Shown here one piece after another: positions 1 through 7,337 of a stretch of 64,000 bases of DNA. The translations under genes and the position numbers were made by a program. The DNA is from Nocardia terpenica (GTDB lineage: Bacteria > Actinomycetota > Actinomycetes > Mycobacteriales > Mycobacteriaceae). Position 1 is the stretch's first letter. Each line of letters starts with the position of its first letter. The notes beneath the pieces are model-generated. The model saw only the letters and a program-made list of their open reading frames with translations. It was not told where the DNA came from and ran no database searches. The stretch spans positions 1,550,001 to 1,614,000 of the forward strand of contig NZ_JABMCZ010000003.1 in NCBI RefSeq assembly GCF_013186535.1. Direction: 5' to 3'.

Positions 1-93
1 CGGCAACCTCACCGGCCCGCGCACCGTGAACCTCATCCGGCCGATCGTCGGCAATGGCATACCGGTCGGCGCGACGAATCACGCTGTACCCCT

Positions 94-474
94 GTGCCTT
101 TCGGCGAGCTCAGCTGCGGCATCGACCGTGCGGACACCCGCGCCCGGGCCGCGCAGGTTGCCGCGAACTGGGACTGCTTCGGGGCCACCGTCGCGCTGTT
201 CTGCTATGTCGATCGGGTGATGGGGTCACCGCAATGGGCGGATCTGGGTATGTACCTGCAGACCGTCATGTTGTTGTTGCGCGCCGAGGGGCTGGACAGT
301 TGCCCGCAGATGGCGTGGTCGGTGTATCACCGGACTGTGGCCCGGGAGGTGTCGCCGCCGGATGACGCAATTCTGTTCTGTGGCATGTCGATAGGGTTCG
401 AGGAACTTGGGGCGCGGGGCCCGCGTATTGCTCGCGTGCCGCTCGGTGAGACGGTCACTTTCATCGGTGGATGA
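94..474 (+). CDS. Nitroreductase-family protein, C-terminal portion
   Basis: The frame reads as the C-terminal two thirds of an FMN-dependent nitroreductase. It has the family's mid-region (GIDRAD, NWDCFGATVALFCYVDR, then a DLGMYLQT block), a DSCPQ segment and the terminal FCGMSIG. These enzymes reduce nitro or quinone substrates with NAD(P)H. The frame is open back to the window edge, but the residues before the ATG at 94 do not resemble the family's N-terminal flavin-binding region, and I could not find that region in the other two frames. The gene is therefore either N-terminally truncated and degraded, or fused to foreign sequence. I cannot decide which, because the window starts here. 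Confidence 0.55.
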   Translation: MPFGELSCGIDRADTRARAAQVAANWDCFGATVALFCYVDRVMGSPQWADLGMYLQTVMLLLRAEGLDSCPQMAWSVYHRTVAREVSPPDDAILFCGMSIGFEELGARGPRIARVPLGETVTFIGG

Positions 475-641
475 CATGCGCACAATGGGTGAACTGATCG
501 GTAACTTGGTATTGCTCAAACTTTACTTCGGCCCCGTCTTGGGCTGGTGATTGCTGGAAGGTAGTGTGACTGGCGATCTTGCTGGTCATTTGCTGTCGCT
601 GGGTCCATGTGTGTTTGCCGCATGAAGGAGATGAAAAGGTC

Positions 642-1073
642 ATGCCCGCAACGACGTTCGATATCGCCGGGGTGCGGCGGGCCGCGCTGCTGTTGACTCG
701 GGTCGTGCTGGGGGTGAGTTTCGGGCTGTCGGGGACCTCGGCGGTGTTCGGGCATCCCAATGCGACGAAGGCGGATGTGTTCAGTTGGCCGTACTGGTGG
801 GGCGGGGCGATCGAGATCGTGGTGGCCGTCGCGATTCTCGCCGGGGCGTTCACGCTGTTTGCCGGGTTGATCGGTGCGGGGCACATGGCCTACGCCTACC
901 TGTTCGTTCACGTCGCCGACCATCCGTCCCAGTGGTGGAACGCCTACGCCAACGGTGGTCTGGCCGCCTCCGCGTTCTCGGCGGGATTCCTGCTCATCGC
1001 GCTGTTCGGGCCGGGATTGTTCGCGCTCGACTCGGTTCTGAGAATCCCGCTGCTGGAACGCTTTCGATACTGA
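642..1073 (+). CDS. DoxX-family membrane protein
   Basis: A 143-residue integral membrane protein with about four hydrophobic helices and the LxxRxxLGxxFxxxGTSxxFG opening typical of DoxX/DoxD-like proteins. The ATG at 642 is preceded by an AAGGAGATG Shine-Dalgarno region, so I prefer it to upstream in-frame starts. DoxX proteins sit in the inner membrane and have been linked to redox and thiol stress complexes in mycobacteria. The substrate here is unknown. The gene stands alone between the nitroreductase remnant and an SDR enzyme. The family call is fairly secure; the function is not. Confidence 0.75.
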   Translation: MPATTFDIAGVRRAALLLTRVVLGVSFGLSGTSAVFGHPNATKADVFSWPYWWGGAIEIVVAVAILAGAFTLFAGLIGAGHMAYAYLFVHVADHPSQWWNAYANGGLAASAFSAGFLLIALFGPGLFALDSVLRIPLLERFRY

Positions 1074-1162
1074 GTGCCCGGGTCGGCCTCGTAATGTGCT
1101 GCGAGGCAAGGTGACTCCGCGTAGCGTCGTGGTACGCCATCGCTTACGCACGAGGAGTTGCC

Positions 1163-1936
1163 GTGGACGGGAAACGGTTCGCCGACAAGGTTGTCATCGT
1201 CACCGGGGCGGGGTCGGGGATCGGGGCCGCCACCGCCTATCGCTTCGCGCGCGAGGGAGCGACGGTGGTCGCCGTCGGGCGCACCGAGGACAAGCTGAAG
1301 GAAGCGGTCGCCGCCGCGCCCGCCGGGACGACCATCGTCCCCCGGGTCGCCGACGTCTCCGACGAATCCGCGATCACCGCGGTGATCGAGGGCGCGGCAC
1401 AGGAATTCGGGCGGCTGGACGTGCTGGTCAACAATGCGGGCATCGGCCTGCCCGGGACGGTCGAGCAGGTCGGCACCGCGGGCTGGCGCCGGGTCTTCGC
1501 GATCGACATCGATGGCGTCTTCTTCGCCTCGCGGGCCGCGCTCGCGCATCTGCGCGCCGTCGGCGGCAGCATCGTCAATGTCGGCTCGGCGTCCGGGCTC
1601 GGCGGGGACTGGGGGCTGGCCGCCTACAACGCCGCCAAGGGGGCGCTGGTCAACCTGACCAATGCCATGGCCCTCGACCACGGTGGCGAGGGCGTGCGGG
1701 TCAATGCCGTGCATCCGAGTCTCACGCGCACCCCGATGGCCGCGCCCGTTGTCGACAACGAGGAGATGACCGCCGCGTTCCGGCAGCGGATCCCCATGGG
1801 ACGTCCCGCCGAACCGGCCGAGGTCGCCGATGTGATCGTGTTCCTGGCCAGCGCCGACGCCCGCTTCGTGAACGGCGTGCACATCCCGGTCGACGGCGGG
1901 CTGCACGCGTCCAACGGGCAGCCGCGCATGTTCTGA
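1163..1936 (+). CDS. SDR-family NAD(P)-dependent oxidoreductase
   Basis: A 257-residue classical short-chain dehydrogenase/reductase. The cofactor-binding TGAGSGIG lies at residues 14-21, NNAG at 90-93 and the catalytic Ser about 142, with YNAAK at 155-159. The C-terminal PxDGG segment (VDGG) is also present. The GTG start at 1163 follows a GAGGAG Shine-Dalgarno. The substrate cannot be read from sequence; the family oxidises or reduces alcohols and ketones in the cytoplasm. A hairpin terminator follows about 36 nt after the stop, so the gene is probably monocistronic. Confidence 0.88.
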   Translation: MDGKRFADKVVIVTGAGSGIGAATAYRFAREGATVVAVGRTEDKLKEAVAAAPAGTTIVPRVADVSDESAITAVIEGAAQEFGRLDVLVNNAGIGLPGTVEQVGTAGWRRVFAIDIDGVFFASRAALAHLRAVGGSIVNVGSASGLGGDWGLAAYNAAKGALVNLTNAMALDHGGEGVRVNAVHPSLTRTPMAAPVVDNEEMTAAFRQRIPMGRPAEPAEVADVIVFLASADARFVNGVHIPVDGGLHASNGQPRMF

Positions 1937-1972
1937 CGGGTCGATCGAGGCGGCCGAAGATGCTTCGGGGAC

Positions 1973-1990
1973 TGTCCCGCTGTCGGGACA
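1973..1990 (+). terminator. Hairpin terminator after the SDR gene
   Basis: Perfect 7-bp inverted repeat TGTCCCG/CGGGACA with a 4-nt loop, 36 nt downstream of the SDR stop. There is no T-tract, as is common for actinobacterial terminators. Confidence 0.5.
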
Positions 1991-2024
1991 CAATTCGAAC
2001 GATTGGATGGCTACTGGCGCCCTA

Positions 2025-2038
2025 GAAGAATTATCTTC
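2025..2038. promoter_or_regulatory. AT-rich inverted repeat upstream of ald
   Basis: GAAGA-ATTA-TCTTC lies in an unusually AT-rich stretch about 110 bp upstream of the ald start. Lrp/AsnC proteins such as AldR bind AT-rich dyads in front of ald in mycobacteria, and an Lrp gene lies just downstream of ald here. Assignment as its operator is inference. Confidence 0.3.
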
Positions 2039-2146
2039 ACCTAACTGGACCTGATCACGCATGATCTTCATACTCACTGGCAAAGGGGTGAGCCAGGCCA
2101 TGGCGATCCCGACGACCAGTCAGAGTGGACACACACAGGAGTTCAG

Positions 2147-3256
2147 GTGAAGATCGGGATCCCCCGCGAGGTCAAGAATCACGAGTACCGAGTCGCGTGC
2201 ACCCCGGCGGGTGTGCGGGAGCTGGTGGCTCGCGGGCACGAGGTGTACATCGAGGCGGGGGCCGGCGTGGGGTCGGCGTTCGAGGACGATGCCTACACCC
2301 TCGTCGGCGCGCGGGTGCTGCCGACGGCCGATGAGGTGTGGGGCGTCGCGGACATGGTGCTCAAGGTGAAGGAGCCGGTGGCGGAGGAGTACTCGCGCCT
2401 GCGCGAGGGCCAGGTGCTGTTCACCTATCTGCACCTGGCGGCCTCCAAGGAATGCACCGACGCGCTGCTGAGCTCGGGCACCACCTCGATCGCCTACGAG
2501 ACCGTGACCGGCCGGGACGGCTCGCTACCGCTGCTGGCGCCGATGAGCGAGGTCGCGGGCCGGCTGGCGCCGCAGGCGGGCTCCTACCACCTGATGCGCA
2601 GCGGCGGCGGCCGCGGCGTGCTGATGGGCGGCGTGCCGGGCACCCGTCCGGCCAATGTCGTGGTCATCGGCGCGGGCGTGGCGGGCCGCAATGCCGCCGC
2701 CATCGCGGTCGGCATGCACGCCGATGTCACCGTGCTGGACCTGAACATCGCCCCGCTGCGCGAGATCGACGCGCAGTACAAGGGCCAGGTGCGCACCATC
2801 ATCTCCAACGCGCAGGAGGTCGAGAACGCGGTCCGCGAGGCCGACCTCGTGATCGGCGCGGTGCTGGTGCCGGGCGCCAAGGCCCCCAAGCTGGTCTCCA
2901 ATTCCCTTGTCGCCCAGATGAAGCCGGGTTCGGTGCTGGTCGACATCGCCATCGACCAGGGCGGCTGCTTCGAGGACTCGCACCCCACCACCCACGCCGA
3001 CCCCACCTACCGCGTCCACAACTCGGTCTTCTACTGCGTCGCCAACATGCCCGGCGCGGTCCCGAACACCTCCACCGTGGCCCTCACCAACGCGACCATG
3101 CCCTACGTGGTCGCCCTGGCCGACCGCGGCTGGCGCGCCGCCGTAGACGCCGACCCCGGCCTGGCCGCCGGCCTCAGCACCCACCGCGGCATCCTCCTCA
3201 ACGAATCCGTAGCCGCCGCCCACGGCTACACCGCCCAATCCCTGACCGCCGCCTGA
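2147..3256 (+). CDS. ald: Alanine dehydrogenase
   Basis: A 369-residue enzyme catalysing NAD-dependent interconversion of L-alanine with pyruvate and ammonia. It opens with MKIGIPREVKNHEYRV, the family signature. The substrate-binding Lys75 (KVKEP) and catalytic His96 (YLHLA) fall at the positions known from the M. tuberculosis enzyme, and the Rossmann motif GAGVAGRNAA follows at about 175. The GTG at 2147 is the start that aligns with the family. It is usually induced by alanine or oxygen limitation through an Lrp-type regulator, and such a regulator is encoded convergently downstream. A strong terminator hairpin follows 7 nt after the stop. Confidence 0.96.
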   Translation: MKIGIPREVKNHEYRVACTPAGVRELVARGHEVYIEAGAGVGSAFEDDAYTLVGARVLPTADEVWGVADMVLKVKEPVAEEYSRLREGQVLFTYLHLAASKECTDALLSSGTTSIAYETVTGRDGSLPLLAPMSEVAGRLAPQAGSYHLMRSGGGRGVLMGGVPGTRPANVVVIGAGVAGRNAAAIAVGMHADVTVLDLNIAPLREIDAQYKGQVRTIISNAQEVENAVREADLVIGAVLVPGAKAPKLVSNSLVAQMKPGSVLVDIAIDQGGCFEDSHPTTHADPTYRVHNSVFYCVANMPGAVPNTSTVALTNATMPYVVALADRGWRAAVDADPGLAAGLSTHRGILLNESVAAAHGYTAQSLTAA

Positions 3257-3263
3257 CCCGAGC

Positions 3264-3290
3264 AGGCCCGGGCCGATACGGCCCGGGCCT
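3264..3290 (+). terminator. Terminator of ald
   Basis: Perfect 11-bp G+C stem AGGCCCGGGCC/GGCCCGGGCCT with a GATAC loop, starting 7 nt after the ald stop codon. Confidence 0.8.
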
Positions 3291-3560
3291 CACCCACCTC
3301 GGTAGCGCCGAACAATCCGCCGCCGCAGAGCCTTCCGCCTCATGGCATCAAGTTTGCGTGCCTGATCACGATAATTTCCGTCGCTCAGTGCGCCGCACAC
3401 CTTCCCAGCCGACCTGGTACCTTCCGTGCCCCCCACCGCCTTGGTGCATTGCATCTCCCGATCCGGCTGGACAGGTGATTCTCCTGGCCGATCGGGCCGC
3501 CCACCGGCTCGGCGCCTCGCTGTCCCCTCGCTGGTCGCGCCGCTGTCCCCTCGCTGGGTG

Positions 3561-3810
3561 CGTTGTTGTCTCCCACTGTTGGGTGGGTTGTTGTCTCTCA
3601 CCGTTGGGTGGGTTGTTGTCTCTCACCGTTGGGTGGGTTGTTGTCTCTCACCGTTGGGTGGGTTGTTGTCTCTCACCGTTGGGTGGGTTGTTGTCTCTCA
3701 CCGTTGGGTGGGTTGTTGTCTCTCACCGTTGGGTGGGTTGTTGTCTCCCACTGTTGGGTGGGTTGTTGTCTCCCACTGTTGGGTGCGTTGTTGTCTCCCA
3801 CTGCTGGGTG
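3561..3810. repeat. 25-bp tandem repeat array, ten units
   Basis: Ten consecutive 25-bp units start with [C/G]GTTGTTGTCTC and end in GTTGGGTG. Units two to seven are essentially identical; the outer units carry TCCCACTG in place of TCTCACCG. More diverged copies flank the array on both sides (about 3520-3560 and 3811-3860). It fills the 3257-3902 gap between the convergent ald and lrp genes. The period is not a multiple of three, so it is not a coding repeat. There are no spacers, so it is not CRISPR. Confidence 0.92.
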
Positions 3811-3868
3811 CCTTGCTGTCCCCACCGCTTGGCGCCTTTCTGTCCTCCGCTCGGCGCGCTACTTGTTT

Positions 3869-3902
3869 TCCCCCACCGCGAGCGTTAGCGAGCGGTGGGG
3901 GA
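3869..3902. terminator. Bidirectional terminator between ald and lrp
   Basis: Perfect 11-bp inverted repeat TCCCCCACCGC/GCGGTGGGGGA around a GAGCGTTAGCGA loop. It abuts the lrp stop codon and is preceded on the plus strand by TTTT. Confidence 0.75.
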
Positions 3903-4382
3903 TCAACGTAACGACCGAGTCCCAGGTCGTACGTGTTCGAAGATCAGGATCGTCTCCGTTCGGGCGACCGCGGGGTGGGCGCTGAGATGTTCCAGAACGA
4001 ACAGCCGTAGCTCCTCGGTGTCGGCGGTGGCGACATGAATCAGATAGTCGTCGGCCCCCGCGATGAAGTACACATTGAGGACCTCGTCCAGGGCGGCCAA
4101 CTGCTCGCCGAATTCGGCCAGATGCGGCCGGGCATTGGCCTGCACGCGCACCGAGATCATCGCCTGCAGGCTGCGCCCGAGCGCCGTCGGATCGATATCG
4201 GCGTGGAAGCCGCGGATGACGCCGCGCTCGACCAGCGCTCGCACCCGCCCCAGGCAGGTGGACGGCGCGATGCCCGCCGCGGCGGCCAGCGCATTGTTGG
4301 TCATCCGCCCGTCGCGGGCCAGCTCGTCGAGCAGGATTCGGTCGACCTCGTCGAGCGGCACGGAGTTGTCGGTCTTTCGCAC
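3903..4382 (-). CDS. Lrp/AsnC-family transcriptional regulator, AldR-like
   Basis: A 159-residue regulator. The N-terminal winged helix-turn-helix is LDEVDRILLDELARDGRMTN followed by ALAAAAGIAPSTCLGRVRALVERGVI. A C-terminal RAM effector-binding domain (about residues 70-150) contains the GADDYL motif for amino-acid sensing. Lrp proteins bind DNA as octamers and respond to amino acids. Mycobacterial AldR controls ald, and this gene lies immediately beyond ald in convergent orientation, so ald is the most likely target. Convergent rather than divergent placement differs from the usual arrangement. Confidence 0.88.
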   Translation of the reverse strand: MRKTDNSVPLDEVDRILLDELARDGRMTNNALAAAAGIAPSTCLGRVRALVERGVIRGFHADIDPTALGRSLQAMISVRVQANARPHLAEFGEQLAALDEVLNVYFIAGADDYLIHVATADTEELRLFVLEHLSAHPAVARTETILIFEHVRPGTRSLR

Positions 4383-4442
4383 CTGTTCACGGTACCGAAC
4401 GAAATTCGGCCCGCAGGCCGACCGGAGAACGATCTTCGACCG

Positions 4443-4955
4443 TCAGGGCACGACCTCGAACACATCGCCGGGATTGACGTAGTCGTAGAACGCCTTCGCG
4501 CCCTCCGGCGTCATCCGGATGCAGCCGTGCGACTTCTCCTCGATGGGCCCGATGTGGGTGGCGATGTCGCCGTTGAAGAAGATCGCGTAGCGCATCTCCG
4601 CGTTGTGCATCGTGCTCCAGTGATATTCCTTCTTGAAGTCCGCGTGGAAGACGCCGGGCGGCGTCTCGTAGCCGGGGCGGCCGTGCGAGATGGGCGTGGG
4701 ACCGAAGACCACCCGGCCGTGATCCATGAGCCAGCCCTCGTTGGTCGACAGCCGCAGGCAGGCCCGGGCCGCGGCGGAGCAGGGCGCACCGGCCGGAATC
4801 GGACTCGGAACGGCGGCGGGGATGCCGGGAAGTTCGGGCCCGCCGGGCCACAGCGGATCGGCCTGGGCGGGCGCCGCCAGCACCAGACCGGCCGAGGCGA
4901 TGCCGACACAGATCGCGGTCCGGGCCATCCTGCCGAGAACGCGGATATCCCTCAT
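4443..4955 (-). CDS. Secreted L,D-transpeptidase (YkuD)
   Basis: A 170-residue protein with an N-terminal signal peptide (charged MRDIRVLGRMAR, then a hydrophobic stretch ending APAQA) and a YkuD catalytic domain. The active-site signature SHGCIRM lies near the C-terminus, with His143 and Cys145. Such enzymes make 3-3 cross-links in peptidoglycan outside the membrane. The ATG at 4955 is chosen because it gives a clean signal peptide behind an AGAGAGG ribosome site; an upstream ATG at 5069 would hide it. The protein is much shorter than mycobacterial Ldt proteins and lacks the Ig-like domains seen in those. Confidence 0.9.
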   Translation of the reverse strand: MRDIRVLGRMARTAICVGIASAGLVLAAPAQADPLWPGGPELPGIPAAVPSPIPAGAPCSAAARACLRLSTNEGWLMDHGRVVFGPTPISHGRPGYETPPGVFHADFKKEYHWSTMHNAEMRYAIFFNGDIATHIGPIEEKSHGCIRMTPEGAKAFYDYVNPGDVFEVVP

Positions 4956-5153
4956 AGCCAGCCTCTCTACCCGGGCTCGCGACCACATCGCCACGAGCGC
5001 TGTCATCGGATCGAGCATGAGACCACGTGGTGCCGATGTGATCATGAACGACGGTAGCGCGGCAATCAATGCGGCACGCGGTAATTCGGGTTCCCGGCCG
5101 AGAGCACGCCGGGATGACGAGGAGGGCGACGCCGGGATGACGGGAATGGCTGG

Positions 5154-5549
5154 CTATGGCACCGCCGGAGACCCGCCCGCGGCGACGGGTAGTCCCGCGG
5201 ATTTCCAGGCGCGGAAGCCGCCGATGAGGTCTGTGGCGTGGGGTAGGCCGAGGCGTTGGGCGTCGGCGGCGGCGAGGCTCGAGGCGTAGCCCTCGTTGCA
5301 GACGATGATGACCGTGGTGTCGGCGGTGAGTCCGGTCAGCCGATGGTCTCCGGCCGGATCCAGCCGCCATTCCAGCACGATGCGCTCCATGATCACCGAT
5401 CCCGGGATCTCTCCCTCGGCGACCCGATCGGCCTGTGGTCGAATATCGACCACCACCGCCCCCTCGGCCTGCAACTCCGCGGCCCGCTCGGGGCCGACCC
5501 GCACCAGTCGCGAGCGTGCACCGGCCAAGAGCTCGTCTACCGCGGTCAT
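5154..5549 (-). CDS. Rhodanese-like sulfurtransferase
   Basis: A 131-residue single-domain rhodanese. VVVDIRP at about residue 32 and the EGEIPGSV motif precede the active-site loop CNEGYASS, with catalytic Cys84, and the C-terminal GGFRAWKSAGLP is typical. It transfers sulfane sulfur via a persulfide on the cysteine. It starts 28 nt after the stop of the cysteine dioxygenase gene in the same direction, so the two probably form an operon handling cysteine-derived sulfur. Confidence 0.9.
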   Translation of the reverse strand: MTAVDELLAGARSRLVRVGPERAAELQAEGAVVVDIRPQADRVAEGEIPGSVIMERIVLEWRLDPAGDHRLTGLTADTTVIIVCNEGYASSLAAADAQRLGLPHATDLIGGFRAWKSAGLPVAAGGSPAVP

Positions 5550-5577
5550 GTCGCCACCGTACCGATATGCGGCGTGC

Positions 5578-6102
5578 TCATACGCCCGCGAAATCGGTGA
5601 GGGCGCGGTATTCGCGGACCGGGCGCAGGGGTGGGGAGTAGGCGTGGACGGAGGCGGCGGGGTGGGTGGTGTTGTTGGTGAGTTGGTGGGCGCGTTCGGG
5701 GCCGAAGGCGACGGTGTCGCCGGTTTTCCAGTGGGCGGTGCGGAGGGGGCCGCCGGCGTGCGTGTACTGCTCGTCGAGTTCGCCGATGGAGACGGTGAAC
5801 GCGCCGCAGGCGCCGCCGTGGTCGTGCGGTTCGGTGCCCTGGCCGGGCGCCCACGACAGCAGCCACACCTCCACGCCCATGGTCAGCGCGATCCGGGTCC
5901 ACCACCGCTGGCGGGTGTCGAAGCGCACGATGTCCAGCAGCGGCGTCGCCAGCTCCGCCGCCACCGCGCCGGTCAGTTCGTGGAGTTCGGTGGGGGACCA
6001 CAGCGTTCGCTCGGCGCGGACCACCTCGTGTAACAGCGGCACGTCCAGCGCGGGATGAATATCCTTGGCGTGCTTCAGATTCATCGGCAGCGATGTGGTC
6101 AA
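5578..6102 (-). CDS. Cysteine dioxygenase-type cupin
   Basis: A 174-residue non-heme iron cupin of the cysteine dioxygenase family, which oxidises L-cysteine (or a related thiol such as 3-mercaptopropionate) to the sulfinate. The iron ligands are visible as His93 and His95 in EPHDHGG and His139 in ERAHQLTN. The start is a TTG at 6102 because AGGAG sits exactly 6 nt upstream; the next ATG (6084) lacks a good ribosome site. It leads a two-gene operon with the rhodanese and is divergent from an uptake operon across a 254-bp gap holding a 21-bp direct repeat. Confidence 0.88.
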   Translation of the reverse strand: MTTSLPMNLKHAKDIHPALDVPLLHEVVRAERTLWSPTELHELTGAVAAELATPLLDIVRFDTRQRWWTRIALTMGVEVWLLSWAPGQGTEPHDHGGACGAFTVSIGELDEQYTHAGGPLRTAHWKTGDTVAFGPERAHQLTNNTTHPAASVHAYSPPLRPVREYRALTDFAGV

Positions 6103-6240
6103 GCTCTGCTCCTGGACTCCGTGGTGCGGGCGGGTGCGTCCGGCGGCCGCGAGGCGGCGCACTCCGCATTGTCCGTCACCGCGGTCCGGTTGCAATCGGC
6201 CACGATCAGCGTGAGTAAAACTGCCCCTGGGAAGGCGGGG

Positions 6241-6282
6241 CAAGGATTGGATTCGGGTCGACAAGGATTGGATTCAGGCCGA
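6241..6282. repeat. Two 21-bp direct repeats between divergent promoters
   Basis: CAAGGATTGGATTC occurs twice, at 6241 and 6262, followed each time by a similar 7-bp tail, so two 21-bp units lie head to tail. The 21-bp phase puts both on one face of the helix, as expected for a regulator site. They lie between the cysteine dioxygenase start (6102) and the solute-binding protein start (6357). The regulator is unknown. Confidence 0.6.
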
Positions 6283-6356
6283 TCCGGAGTACAGACAAAC
6301 CCGACACCGCGGCCTAGCGTCACCGAGGCTGCTTTCTCGGATGTAAAGGATTCCCG

Positions 6357-7337
6357 ATGTTGTTCGCCCGCAACGTCCGTCGCCGACGATCCCTGGTGTC
6401 GGCCGCCCTGCTCACGTGTGCGTTGCTGGCGAGCGCCTGCGGCGGTTCCGATCCCGGCGACGAGGTCCGCACCGTGAACGGGCAGAGCTTCGATCTGTCG
6501 CCGCAGCAGCCGGGCCGGGTGCGCGGCGAGAAGGTCGACGCGATCGCGGCCGAAGTGCCGCAGGCCATCCGCGACCGGGGCACGCTCATTGTCACCGGCA
6601 CCGGGAATGCCAGTCCGCCGCTGCGCTTCTACGCCAGCGACGACCGCACCTCCATCGGCTCCGACGTCGATTTCGCCTCGTTGATCGCCGACACCCTCGG
6701 CCTGAAACTCGAACTGCGCGCGGCGGATTGGGCGCAAAACTTCGTGTCCGTGGACTCCGGCGCGGTGGACGCGTTCATCTCCAATGTGACCGTGACCGAG
6801 GAGCGCAAGCAGAAGTACGACTTCGCCACCTACCGGCTCGACACCATCGCGCTGGAGGTCCCGAAGGATTCGACCTGGACCTACACCGATCGAAAGTCGC
6901 TGGCGGGTAAGCGAATCGGCGTCGGCAGCGGCACCAACCAGGAGCAGCTGCTGGTGCGCTGGAACGAGCAGAACGCGGCCGAGGGCCTGCCGAAGATCGA
7001 TATCGCCTACTACCAGCAGACCACCGACTACTACCTGGCGCTGGCCGCGCACCGCATCGACGGCTTCCTCGGCCCGAATCCGGTGGCCGTCTACCACGTC
7101 GCCACCGCGGGCCAGTCGAAGATCGTCGCCACCTTCTCCGGCGCGGGCGACGCGTTGCAGGCCGAGATCGCGGTGCTGACCCGCAAGGACAACGGGCTCG
7201 TCGGCCCGCTGCACGACGCGCTGCAATACACCATCGAGCACGGCACCTATCGAAAGGTACTGGAGCGCTGGGGATTACAGAGCGAGGCCGTCGAGCGATC
7301 GCGGATCAACCCGCCCGGTCTGCCGAAGCAGGCGTGA
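6357..7337 (+). CDS. Family 3 solute-binding lipoprotein
   Basis: A 326-residue periplasmic binding protein of the polar amino acid (SBP_bac_3) type. The N-terminus is a lipoprotein signal (RRRR core, hydrophobic stretch, lipobox ASAC followed by GGS). The domain begins with GTLIVTGTGNASPPLRFY and contains the two-lobe hallmarks DVDFASLIADTLGLKLEL and GKRIGVGSGTNQEQLL. The ligand is not predictable. AAAGGA sits 6 nt before the ATG. The stop overlaps the next gene (GTGA), but no ABC permease or ATPase lies nearby. The divergent cysteine dioxygenase operon suggests an organosulfur or amino-acid ligand, which is inference. Confidence 0.85.
   Translation: MLFARNVRRRRSLVSAALLTCALLASACGGSDPGDEVRTVNGQSFDLSPQQPGRVRGEKVDAIAAEVPQAIRDRGTLIVTGTGNASPPLRFYASDDRTSIGSDVDFASLIADTLGLKLELRAADWAQNFVSVDSGAVDAFISNVTVTEERKQKYDFATYRLDTIALEVPKDSTWTYTDRKSLAGKRIGVGSGTNQEQLLVRWNEQNAAEGLPKIDIAYYQQTTDYYLALAAHRIDGFLGPNPVAVYHVATAGQSKIVATFSGAGDALQAEIAVLTRKDNGLVGPLHDALQYTIEHGTYRKVLERWGLQSEAVERSRINPPGLPKQA

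Noticed and set aside
1..220. A separate gene in another frame at the window start
   Set aside because: The translation is unrecognisable and runs across the nitroreductase frame. It could be the tail of an upstream gene, but nothing supports it.
3561..3810. Possible CRISPR array
   Set aside because: Units are directly contiguous with no unique spacers, and no cas genes are near. The same applies to the arrays at 41529 and 45359.
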